Part shown: one piece after another, positions 29,494 through 37,732 of the stretch | Numbering within the stretch: position 1 is the stretch's first letter | How the letters are laid out: the number at the start of each line of letters is the position of its first letter | From: a virus | DNA length: 64,000 bases | IMG/VR virus record: IMGVR_UViG_3300010885_014582 | Coordinates: 1 to 64,000 of that record | Reading direction: 5' to 3' (one strand) | Made by a program: the position numbers and the translations under genes | The notes under the pieces: model-generated | Database searches by the model: none | What the model was told of the DNA's origin: nothing | Seen by the model: the letters and a program-made list of their open reading frames with translations, nothing else

Positions 29494-29924
29494 GTGCACT
29501 AACTAATGATTTAAAGACACTGTTATCTGATTCGGTAACAATGTACTTTGTTGCCCACGGGTATCATTGGAATGTGGAAGGTCCTGACTTTAGTCAGTAT
29601 CACGAGTTGTTTGCTACTATCTACGAAGATGTTTATTCCAGCATTGACCCTATTGCTGAAGACCTTCGCAAACTAGATGAATATGCACCCTTCACCCTAA
29701 GTAAGTTTATTGAACTCAGGACGGTTGAAAGTGTCGAAGTGGCACCTAACCCCAAAGCAATGGCAAAAGCCCTGCTAAAGGTCAATGAGGGTGTCCTCGT
29801 GACAATCGGCAAGGCTTTTGCGTCGGCTACTAAAGCCAATGAACAGGGTATTGCTAACTTCTTGGCAGAGCGAGATGACATGCACAAGAAGTGGCATTGG
29901 CAGTTAACTGCCTCAACTAAGTAA
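29490..29924 (+). CDS. Dps-like ferritin
   Basis: A 144-residue four-helix protein. The dimer-interface ferroxidase residues of Dps are present with exact spacing: His26 (HWNVEG), His38, Asp53 and Glu57, i.e. +12, +15, +4, as in bacterial Dps. Dps cages oxidise and store iron, protecting DNA from Fenton chemistry; some also bind DNA. GTG 29490 overlaps the preceding stop (GTGA) with GGAG upstream. It ends 12 bases inside the convergent gene at 29913. Confidence 0.8.
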   Translation: MSALTNDLKTLLSDSVTMYFVAHGYHWNVEGPDFSQYHELFATIYEDVYSSIDPIAEDLRKLDEYAPFTLSKFIELRTVESVEVAPNPKAMAKALLKVNEGVLVTIGKAFASATKANEQGIANFLAERDDMHKKWHWQLTASTK

Positions 29925-30632
29925 TTTCTTAATATCCTTTAGAGGAACCTGGACGGTCATGTATGAACCGTTCTCCATATAGACAACCATTGCCTGTGGC
30001 TCTTGTGGGACATGTACATCTACCGCAATTACTGGAACATCAGCATTAAAGATTGCATCTACGATCTCTTGCTTTGTCTTACCAACATTCTCAACACCTA
30101 GTGCCTTGGCTTGACGGCGAAGAACACCAATGTTCATGTTCATCAATTCTTCTCTGGTAAACACAAGTTCAGAAGTTTCTGGCTCAACCTCGACCTCGAC
30201 AGGTTCCACCACAGTTGTAGCCTCATCACCAATAACAATTGGTGTAAGTGCCATTGTCAAGTCTTTGATAGTGCACCCACCATCATGTGCCATGATCGCC
30301 ATCTTGTTTGATGACTCTTCATTCTTCTCATCCCATAGGAGGAGGATCACATCAGACTCTTGAATGACAGTAAGAGTTGGGTCATCAGAAACAGTAATGC
30401 TTAGGGCGCAATCAAGTAGAGGCTTAGGTGCGTTATCATCGATACGATGGATGGCAATAAAGGGTGACTCATTGTCAACAATGTAATCATAAACATCTCC
30501 AACGGATCCCTGTGGTGCACGGCGAGCATGTACTACAAATACTGCTTCTGCATCACTTTCAATAATGTCTGCTAGTCCATCTCGTACCAATTTGGTATTA
30601 GCAGATCCACTGCCAATAATTCCATACTTCAT
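29913..30632 (-). CDS. Rossmann-like protein with SAP-like C-terminal helix
   Basis: 239 residues. N-terminal GIIGSGSANTK (about residues 4-14) resembles a nucleotide-binding loop, followed by strands VFVVHAR and VILLLWDE. The C-terminal part holds FTREELMNMNIGVLRRQAKA followed by GKTKQEIVDAIF, a SAP/Rho-N-like DNA- or RNA-binding helix pair. Function unknown. First gene of the leftward tail operon; it converges with Dps. Confidence 0.55.
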   Translation of the reverse strand: MKYGIIGSGSANTKLVRDGLADIIESDAEAVFVVHARRAPQGSVGDVYDYIVDNESPFIAIHRIDDNAPKPLLDCALSITVSDDPTLTVIQESDVILLLWDEKNEESSNKMAIMAHDGGCTIKDLTMALTPIVIGDEATTVVEPVEVEVEPETSELVFTREELMNMNIGVLRRQAKALGVENVGKTKQEIVDAIFNADVPVIAVDVHVPQEPQAMVVYMENGSYMTVQVPLKDIKKLLS

Positions 30633-30645
30633 ATTGTGCTCCTAT

Positions 30646-30900
30646 TTATTTGTAAGTTTTGCGAGCCGCTAAGTCCCCATGGAGAGTAATCACCCTCAAG
30701 ATACCGTGGCATGCACTAGCGATTGTAGCAACCACTAATCCAGATACCCACTTGTCTGGGAGGTTTATGATGAAAGATATTCCGTAGCCAAGGACAACAC
30801 CTGTCAGGATCTTTACCCAGGGCATTGCTTCCTTTGGGGTCATTGTGTTAAGAAACTGCATCAACTTGTATACGGCTAGTCCACTTATTAAATAGTTCAC
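30646..30900 (-). CDS. Small membrane protein (84 aa), holin candidate
   Basis: Two to three hydrophobic segments: near the N-terminus YLISGLAVYKLMQFLN, then VKILTGVVLGYGISFIINLP and WVSGLVVATIASACHGIL. Located beside the last tail gene; the size matches phage holins, but no holin family is clear. It overlaps the tail gene by 4 bases. Confidence 0.5.
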   Translation of the reverse strand: MNYLISGLAVYKLMQFLNTMTPKEAMPWVKILTGVVLGYGISFIINLPDKWVSGLVVATIASACHGILRVITLHGDLAARKTYK

Positions 30901-32687
30901 TCAAGTACTTCCCAATTGATTACATAGTTGACTGTATCGACTAAAGTAACAGGTATTACATAGTTTTTAACTATATCTTCTGTAACTTTTCGAGCACGGT
31001 GGTAATCAAGAGTGTAATAGGAAAAGTCTGTATTTATAGAACTCACTGCGTTTTGTCCCCAGTGGTAGTCATAGAGACCATCACCAGACACGCCTGCTCG
31101 TGGGATAAACCCACCCATTGGCTCGCTTCCAGAGAAGAACACACCACTAGAGTTTTTATACTCAATCATTGGTTTAGTGAAGGTTACAGTCTTTGTTCCA
31201 GTAGCAGGATGAGCAACGCTTAGTACGAATACTCCTACAACATTAGTGGGGGTAACAGCCACACTATTTGGTGTACTAGCAGATATTTTTCTGTTGTTAC
31301 CTGTTGCGTCAAGGTAACTCTCTGGTGTTCCTGATAGACCACCAGTTATCCAGTCATCAAAAAGAACTGGTGATGCTGTAGAACTATTTGCTAGTCCTTC
31401 AAAAGTTAACATTGCTGTTTTTGCCATAAACCTGACATTAAAAACATCAGATGAAAGGGCTGAACCATAATAAGTTAAATCATTATTGTAAAGAAACGAC
31501 CCTCTACTGTAAATGTATATAACGCTATTACCAGTTCCAGCAGCAAGTGTTACTGTCAGTACTCCATCAGTAATGTTAATTATATTGTTAGCAGCAAGAC
31601 CTGAACTTGGTTGTACTGATGCAACACCCCAACCATACTCACGACCACCCTCATTTAACGCAGCAAAGTTTCTACGAACAATACCTGTGGTGTCTGTTGT
31701 GGTAGCACTTTGTGAAAAGAAAGGATCACTAAAAAGGTTTACACGCATGGGGTGAACATTAAATTGAATTGGAGATACACCAGTGTTGGTAGTTACGGAG
31801 CAGCCAGACATTGCAGAGATATACGCTTTGATGCTGTTTGTTGTACCCTTGGTTCGACGCAGGTATCCAATGTTGTTTAGTATTGAGCGAAGTTTTGCAG
31901 TACCTAAGGCATCTCTGTTGAACTCAACACCTGCCTGTTTGGCTAAAGCATCAATAGCAGAACTGTGTACAACTTCTGGGTCGTTTATACGCATGGTGTC
32001 ATAGATAGTTGTTCGCACACGATCTAACTCCCAACCAAATAACTCTACAAAGCGATATAGAGGGCCAGTAGTAAAGGCGTAGTCCTCAGTAGCAAGCATG
32101 TAATTATCATCTAGTTGACGGTAGTACTCAGGTATATGGTTCCACAACTCTTCAGTAGACCCAAAGTTAATAGGAGTTTGTACAGATATGTCTGCTAAAT
32201 TCTCATAATAAGAATCATTAGTATTGTTTTTAAACTTTACAAACAAAGAATAGTATGACCAAGATCCTTCAGCAATGTATGGTCGAGATGTACCAGCAAT
32301 GTCAATGTATTCTTCATAGTAGGTACCTTCTCCCGCAATGATACGGACAACCTCAAAACCATCAGCAGGTGTTATAGGTTCACCATCTCCAGATCCTCTA
32401 ATCAAAAGTTCTACTGGTTCAAATGCTGATGTGGTAACAGTACTGGTTAATGCTGTATCTAAACGCCATTTAAGTTCAACTTCTCCCCTTTTATAAATAT
32501 TGGCAGAGAACGATGAAGTTAAATAAGATTGCGGGACTGGTTCAAAATAACCATCAGAGCGAAGTGCACTGTCAAATAATGCAGTACCACTACCTGCTGG
32601 GGTAGTGGAGTCTTGTACTAAATTTGTACGGCGAAGAGCCGAACCATTATTATCGTCTTTACGGATCTTAAATGAGACTAAAGCCAT
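30897..32687 (-). CDS. Tail protein, P2 gpI / TIGR02242-like
   Basis: 596 residues. The middle holds the tail-protein signature: NFGSTEELWNHIPEYYRQLD, FVELFGWELDRVRTTIYDT, VVHSSAIDALAKQAGVEFNR and LGYLRRTKGT-like RSILNNIGYLRRTKG, as in P2 gpI-type baseplate-to-fibre proteins. The N-terminal ~190 residues and the C-terminal ~280 residues are beta-rich extensions that probably connect to fibres. One-base overlap with gpJ. Role: completes the baseplate periphery. Confidence 0.75.
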   Translation of the reverse strand: MALVSFKIRKDDNNGSALRRTNLVQDSTTPAGSGTALFDSALRSDGYFEPVPQSYLTSSFSANIYKRGEVELKWRLDTALTSTVTTSAFEPVELLIRGSGDGEPITPADGFEVVRIIAGEGTYYEEYIDIAGTSRPYIAEGSWSYYSLFVKFKNNTNDSYYENLADISVQTPINFGSTEELWNHIPEYYRQLDDNYMLATEDYAFTTGPLYRFVELFGWELDRVRTTIYDTMRINDPEVVHSSAIDALAKQAGVEFNRDALGTAKLRSILNNIGYLRRTKGTTNSIKAYISAMSGCSVTTNTGVSPIQFNVHPMRVNLFSDPFFSQSATTTDTTGIVRRNFAALNEGGREYGWGVASVQPSSGLAANNIINITDGVLTVTLAAGTGNSVIYIYSRGSFLYNNDLTYYGSALSSDVFNVRFMAKTAMLTFEGLANSSTASPVLFDDWITGGLSGTPESYLDATGNNRKISASTPNSVAVTPTNVVGVFVLSVAHPATGTKTVTFTKPMIEYKNSSGVFFSGSEPMGGFIPRAGVSGDGLYDYHWGQNAVSSINTDFSYYTLDYHRARKVTEDIVKNYVIPVTLVDTVNYVINWEVLE

Positions 32688-34255
32688 TAGTTGCTACCAG
32701 TCAATCCACCAACCATGTCAAAGTTAACAGCAATACGACTACTAATTTTGTCAGTAAAACATGGGAGTTGTGTTGCACTAACAGTCACATTGTTTACTGT
32801 ACTTACAGTTGCTGGTGTTGAATCGTATGTTGTACTCAAGTTTGTAAGTATCACATAGTCAACTCCAGTGACAGATAGTGCTGCTCGGTACACTTCTCCA
32901 ACAGTGAATATCTGTCCAAAAGACACATTATCAAAGGACAGCAAATCTCTAATTGCTTTGTCAACACCTGCTTGTACATAACTTTGTACATAATTAGTTT
33001 TTACATAAACTTGAATACCAACATAAATAGGTGTGCACTCAATGTACCGATCGACGCTTCCATGGTTAGCAGGGTTTACGACTGAAGCAGTTACACCCAA
33101 CATTGACCTGGTTGAGAAGTACAACTCAATAGATTCTGTAGTATTCGCTGGTATTTCGATGATTACTTTGGTTGTACCAGAAGTAATTGGTTCAGGTGGG
33201 TAACTACTTTGATAGGGAACTGGGTAGATAGTAACGGTTGGAGATGAGTATGTTGCTGTTGCTTTACTTACTGAGGGAATCTGTAAAGTTAAATCTTTAT
33301 AGTCTTGTAATGAAACGGCTCGGTCTTGTGTTCGATATAGCCGAGACACATTGGATTTGATTGAACTAATTGATTCAGCATCAGCACCACCACTGGTTGC
33401 TCCAGACGACACAACACTTATATAAGTGGACTGTGGTGAAGATGATACAAGTTTAATACCATTAGTTTGAAGGTTTCCATCGGATCCAGCAGTACTGCGG
33501 TAAGAGGCTGTAATAGTTGCATTAGTAGTTGGCACTGTTCCGTTAAACCCATTACCAAATATGATTTGTGTGTATCCGTCAGAAGTACTTTTGGCAGTAA
33601 AAACTTTATCTAAATAGTTAGCAGATGACAATTGTGCGACATAAGTGTACTCAACTGCTGAAGGCACACCACTAACAAGTGGTCCTTCGTAGACAAGAAT
33701 GCTAATGCTGTTAATGTCAACATTTGTTTTTAACAAAGAAAACTTTTGGTTAGTAAAACCAGCACTGGTACCAATTAGTTCATTAAAAACTAATGAACCT
33801 TGAATGACAGAACCAGTTGCTTGTGTGGTAGTCACTAAATCTAAGGCAGGTAAATCATTAGCAAGGTAGAAATCATATTCGTTTCCATCAGCATCATAAC
33901 CTTTGAAGGTAGTAAATTGTGGCACTGTGTAGGTTGTGGCACCAGCAGGTACTGAGTTTAATTTAACAGTTACTTGCCCACGAGATGCACGAGGTGATGC
34001 GGGGGCATAGTCCATTAAGTTAGCAATTGCTAAAACTGAATCACGCTGTGTTGCAGTTTCTAAGAAAGTTTCTCCAGCAGCACGGTCAACATAAAAGTGA
34101 AGGACATCACCCATGTACGCCCAAAGATCAACAAACATGTTTCCAAATTCGGAGGCGTCAGTGCCATCCCATTCTGGAATAGTCTTAGCGGCACGATTGA
34201 TTAAATCTTGCCTGATTGATAAAAAATCTCTACTGGTGTAGTCAAATGTAGCCAT
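32687..34255 (-). CDS. Baseplate wedge protein, gpJ/gp6-like
   Basis: 522 residues. N-terminal DFLSIRQDLINRAAKTIPEW, FGNMFVDLWAYMGDVLHFYV and TATQRDSVLAIANLMDYAP show the baseplate J pattern. The central GGADAESISSIKSNVSRLYR, DYKDLTLQIPSVSKA and later FGQIFTVGEVYRAALSVTGV complete it. It forms the baseplate wedge with gp25. Located next to the gp25-like gene, the order seen in contractile-tail phages. Confidence 0.9.
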   Translation of the reverse strand: MATFDYTSRDFLSIRQDLINRAAKTIPEWDGTDASEFGNMFVDLWAYMGDVLHFYVDRAAGETFLETATQRDSVLAIANLMDYAPASPRASRGQVTVKLNSVPAGATTYTVPQFTTFKGYDADGNEYDFYLANDLPALDLVTTTQATGSVIQGSLVFNELIGTSAGFTNQKFSLLKTNVDINSISILVYEGPLVSGVPSAVEYTYVAQLSSANYLDKVFTAKSTSDGYTQIIFGNGFNGTVPTTNATITASYRSTAGSDGNLQTNGIKLVSSSPQSTYISVVSSGATSGGADAESISSIKSNVSRLYRTQDRAVSLQDYKDLTLQIPSVSKATATYSSPTVTIYPVPYQSSYPPEPITSGTTKVIIEIPANTTESIELYFSTRSMLGVTASVVNPANHGSVDRYIECTPIYVGIQVYVKTNYVQSYVQAGVDKAIRDLLSFDNVSFGQIFTVGEVYRAALSVTGVDYVILTNLSTTYDSTPATVSTVNNVTVSATQLPCFTDKISSRIAVNFDMVGGLTGSN

Positions 34256-34257
34256 AA

Positions 34258-34662
34258 TTAAAAAGTGCTCTCTTCAGTTAAAATAGTATTAGAGTCGACA
34301 ACCGCTGTGTACACAGAAGTACCCATACCTGGAACAGCGTACACTACAGAAACAGATAATGTGGAATCACCACTACTTCTTGTTGTGTTACCTTCTGAAA
34401 TCCTAATATCTTTAATAGTAGCAATACTTACATTATCGTTAATAGCCGCAAGTGCGTCCACTCGATAATCTGCAAAAACTAAAGGATCTAATGGTTCAAA
34501 CAACAGCCCACTGATACCAGCACCATATCCTGGGCGCATAACTCTTTCGGACCCTCTGGTAGCCAGCACATCTGCAATTCGTTGTTTGGCGATTACTCCA
34601 GTATCGGTAGTGTCAGGTACCTTACCACTCTCAAAACGGAAAGGTATATTAATTGATTTCAT
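34258..34662 (-). CDS. gp25-like baseplate wedge protein
   Basis: 134 residues with the gp25/W motif: TDTGVIAKQRIADVLATRGSE, RVMRPGYGAGISGLLFEP and a final strand region. The protein bridges sheath and wedge, initiating sheath assembly. No lysozyme activity need be assumed. Spacing to the gpJ gene is two bases. Confidence 0.85.
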   Translation of the reverse strand: MKSINIPFRFESGKVPDTTDTGVIAKQRIADVLATRGSERVMRPGYGAGISGLLFEPLDPLVFADYRVDALAAINDNVSIATIKDIRISEGNTTRSSGDSTLSVSVVYAVPGMGTSVYTAVVDSNTILTEESTF

Positions 34663-34685
34663 AGGTTACCATTCTACATTGGTAT

Positions 34686-35846
34686 TTAAGAATAGACATA
34701 AATCATCTCATTTCTTGTCATCCAACGATTTCCTTTAAGTACTGGCTCAGTTAAATTAGGCATAGGTGCACTGATCACTGTGCTATCAACTGTCCCTGTG
34801 TCATTTGAGTCTTTAGCCAAAGTAAGGTACGACATTGCTGTACCACGGGATATTTCGTGCCTAACTGCTTGGACAATCCATAACCCATCTAAACCTGAGT
34901 TGTATTTGTCAATTTTTACAACCATGCCAGGTTGGATAATAGGGTCTCCTACAATGTCTACATGAGCAATATAGGGTAAGTTGTGCCTACTGCGTCCTTT
35001 TAGGGATGCTTCTAGCATTTCTACTGAATGGGCATTACCAGAAATTTCATCTTTAAATATAGATTGAACTGTCTGACCATAGCCAGTAGACTCATTATTA
35101 GATTTGGTAATAATTTGGTTACCAACTAATGCATGCATGGTCCCAGAAGTTTTTGCTGACAATGGGGTAATGGCTCCAATTACACCATGAAACTTAATTA
35201 CTTGACCAGGTGCTGACGATAATCTTCCACTGTTACCAGACATTGCATATAAAGGTATTGATCCTGTACGACTAAAGGATGCAAATGGATCCCAGATATC
35301 AATGTGTACCCCACGCATAATTACTTGGTAACCAAGGTAATTAGCAGCATGTACAAGTAATTCCCAATCGGACATTTCAGACTGTACTAATCTTGGAAAG
35401 ACATACCTATCATTTGGAACAGCCAATGTTAATGCATATTCGTTTGCAAGGGCTGTTGCAATTTGTGGCAAAGTCTTGTTTTCCCATGATCGTGATTTGC
35501 GACTCCGCATTGGGTATGACGAACCTAAACAATATATTCTTGTAATTTGGAATGGGCTGTTATCAATAAGACCATTTTTATTTACTGACTCTGGTTCTAG
35601 GTAAGTAATGTACCCAACAAAACCATACATACGGATCTGACCAACACTTACTTTTATTGATATAGGTACATCAATAAAATCAGTTAAACTTTGTGGGGGT
35701 ATTCCACCAACTTCTAAAATTGCAAGGTTGTGCATATTTTCTTGTAGTTCAATGTTGACACGCTTAACAGAAGCATAGTCAAGGTACATACCATTAACTA
35801 TTACTTCAAATTTAATATCAAGGGGAGATGCACCAGAAGTAATCAT
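34686..35846 (-). CDS. Baseplate hub protein, gpD/VgrG gp27-like
   Basis: 386 residues. KSRSWENKTLPQIATALANE, SEMSDWELLVHAANYLGYQV and VHIDIWDP match the late control gene D/gp27-like hub. The C-terminal part (VGDPIIQPGMVVKID, DGLWIVQAVRHEISRGTAMS) is a typical OB-like ending. Located beside LysM and gp25, as in P2-type baseplates. Confidence 0.8.
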   Translation of the reverse strand: MITSGASPLDIKFEVIVNGMYLDYASVKRVNIELQENMHNLAILEVGGIPPQSLTDFIDVPISIKVSVGQIRMYGFVGYITYLEPESVNKNGLIDNSPFQITRIYCLGSSYPMRSRKSRSWENKTLPQIATALANEYALTLAVPNDRYVFPRLVQSEMSDWELLVHAANYLGYQVIMRGVHIDIWDPFASFSRTGSIPLYAMSGNSGRLSSAPGQVIKFHGVIGAITPLSAKTSGTMHALVGNQIITKSNNESTGYGQTVQSIFKDEISGNAHSVEMLEASLKGRSRHNLPYIAHVDIVGDPIIQPGMVVKIDKYNSGLDGLWIVQAVRHEISRGTAMSYLTLAKDSNDTGTVDSTVISAPMPNLTEPVLKGNRWMTRNEMIYVYS

Positions 35847-36097
35847 CGTGGAATACGGATATTTGTTCCGACAGGGATGTAATCAGGAAAAGGGACCTGT
35901 GGATTAATGTCTGCAATTTTCCAATAGAATAGAGGTGAACCTAAGTATCGAGCAGACAAATTTGTAAAAGTGTCACCAAATCTAGCATAATGAGATATAT
36001 AACTTGGAAGTACCATTTGTTTACGCACAGATACAATTACAATGTTTCCATTTCGTTCTTCTGCGGTAGTTGAGTATCGAGAAAGTGCTTCTATCAT
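35843..36097 (-). CDS. LysM-domain tail protein
   Basis: 84 residues ending in a LysM module: ARFGDTFTNLSARYLGSPLF, WKIADINPQVP and YIPVGTNIRIP. Equivalent to P2 gpX/T4 gp53-type baseplate LysM proteins. In this context the LysM connects baseplate components rather than acting as a wall binder. ATGA overlap with the hub gene. Confidence 0.85.
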   Translation of the reverse strand: MIEALSRYSTTAEERNGNIVIVSVRKQMVLPSYISHYARFGDTFTNLSARYLGSPLFYWKIADINPQVPFPDYIPVGTNIRIPR

Positions 36098-36112
36098 TTT
36101 TGTTATTTCTTA

Positions 36113-37732
36113 CTACTTAGGAGGAGGAGGAGCAGGGTTTTGGTTTGCAATTAATTGGGGATAGGTTACTGTTCCCGTAAACGGTTGAGCATTTAGTTTT
36201 TCTTCACTATAAAATAGTGGGGCACTCACTGACACACCTGTGTCCCCACTTCCTGCAAGTTCAACTGAATATCTAAAAGAAAGATAATTTTTTCTAAAGG
36301 AAGACACTTTGTATTCTTTTAATAAAATGTTTACAAAATCAGAAGATTCTAAACCTCTTTCAGCAGCATCAGTTATTTTTTCTAATGGTATGTCATTAGA
36401 TCCTTTATAAGTTAACGAAATGGCACTTGCTTTGTATTCCTCATCTGTTGGCGCAGTGTTTAAAGTAGTATCCGATCCTCTAACTACAGAATTTAAATTA
36501 AATTTATATTCAAGATTGACCCGAACTTTGACATCTTTAATTTCTTTTTTTTCTATTGCTTTTGCAAATTCGGTAGTTCTGTTGGCATCAATAGATGCAG
36601 AAAACCCTTCACCACTCTCAAAACGAAAAGTATCAAAGTCTGTTCTGTAAAAGTTTACAGTAGTCAATGCTTTTTTTAATTTATTTATAACTTCTTCATC
36701 TTTAGTTATCTGCGTTGATGTGTCTTTTGCAGTATTTACTAAGTTGTCATACAAAAATGTATTCTTTTTTGCAAACCCAATATAAAGGGCGTACATATTG
36801 ATGTCTACTGTGCATTGTGTAGGTACCATGGTTTGACTAAATTTAGTAAAGTTTACAGAAACATTTGTTGCAATTCCTTCAACCATAAATAAAGTTGAGA
36901 ACATCACACGAAAAGGTTGTGGGTTTAGGAAAGCAGAGTTACCAAGGTTTACTCTAAACTTTTCTGAAAGTGCATCAGGAGAAGTTTCAAGTTTTTTAAG
37001 TTTTCCAAAGACTTCACCTGCTTTTTGATCTTTTTTAGATAAATCTTTTAATGCTTCTTTTTCTGCGTCCATCTGTTGTGTCAAAAAGTCTGACTGTCTT
37101 TGAGCCAGCGCCTTGATCATGTCAGATGATATTCCTTGACCAGTAATTGTGTCTAAGACAAAAATATCTGCAAGAACACCTACTTGAGAAACTAATGCTG
37201 CTGATCCATTAGGCAACATTATTGCATCATTTTCTGTTTGTTTAGTTCCTTTATTAACTTCAGATTCCCGATTAAACATCAAACTAAACCCAAATGTTGA
37301 AACACCTGGAACTGCTTGCATGAGTTGTTCAGGGCTTTGTAACAAAGGAAGCATTGCTCCAGGTGTCTGTGACACATCTCTTCGAATAGCCTGTGGGTTA
37401 AATTGAAAGAATAACCTACGATTTGGTGTCGTCATATCACCACCAACAATATTACCCAGATTGACATGGGGGTCAGTAATTAAACTTCTCATGTAACCAC
37501 GCTGTATTTCTTGTGAAGTTTTATTGTTAGTACCATCTACATAATGTGTTTTATTTGAGGGCCAATCAAATGACGGGTTATCTGCGTCGGTATGCGTTAG
37601 ATCAGATGGTTCAGTATCTAATATTCCAAAAAACTGATTAGTTGCATATCCTACATTTCCAGATAGTATTTTCCTTTTTTGAGTGCTTGGCGAAGGGGAT
37701 TCTTTACCAGTTGTATCATCGTAAATAGCCAT
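36113..37732 (-). CDS. Tail protein between tape measure and LysM
   Basis: 539 residues; no family recognised. N-terminal part contains RGYMRSLITDPHVNLGNIVG and LFFQFNPQAIRRDVSQTPGA, a pattern found in baseplate/hub peptidoglycan-associated proteins that carry a FNP motif. A Lys-rich coiled coil lies near the middle (QMDAEKEALKDLSKKDQKAG). The region is noticeably AT-rich. Position suggests a baseplate hub or tail-tip component. Confidence 0.6.
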   Translation of the reverse strand: MAIYDDTTGKESPSPSTQKRKILSGNVGYATNQFFGILDTEPSDLTHTDADNPSFDWPSNKTHYVDGTNNKTSQEIQRGYMRSLITDPHVNLGNIVGGDMTTPNRRLFFQFNPQAIRRDVSQTPGAMLPLLQSPEQLMQAVPGVSTFGFSLMFNRESEVNKGTKQTENDAIMLPNGSAALVSQVGVLADIFVLDTITGQGISSDMIKALAQRQSDFLTQQMDAEKEALKDLSKKDQKAGEVFGKLKKLETSPDALSEKFRVNLGNSAFLNPQPFRVMFSTLFMVEGIATNVSVNFTKFSQTMVPTQCTVDINMYALYIGFAKKNTFLYDNLVNTAKDTSTQITKDEEVINKLKKALTTVNFYRTDFDTFRFESGEGFSASIDANRTTEFAKAIEKKEIKDVKVRVNLEYKFNLNSVVRGSDTTLNTAPTDEEYKASAISLTYKGSNDIPLEKITDAAERGLESSDFVNILLKEYKVSSFRKNYLSFRYSVELAGSGDTGVSVSAPLFYSEEKLNAQPFTGTVTYPQLIANQNPAPPPPK

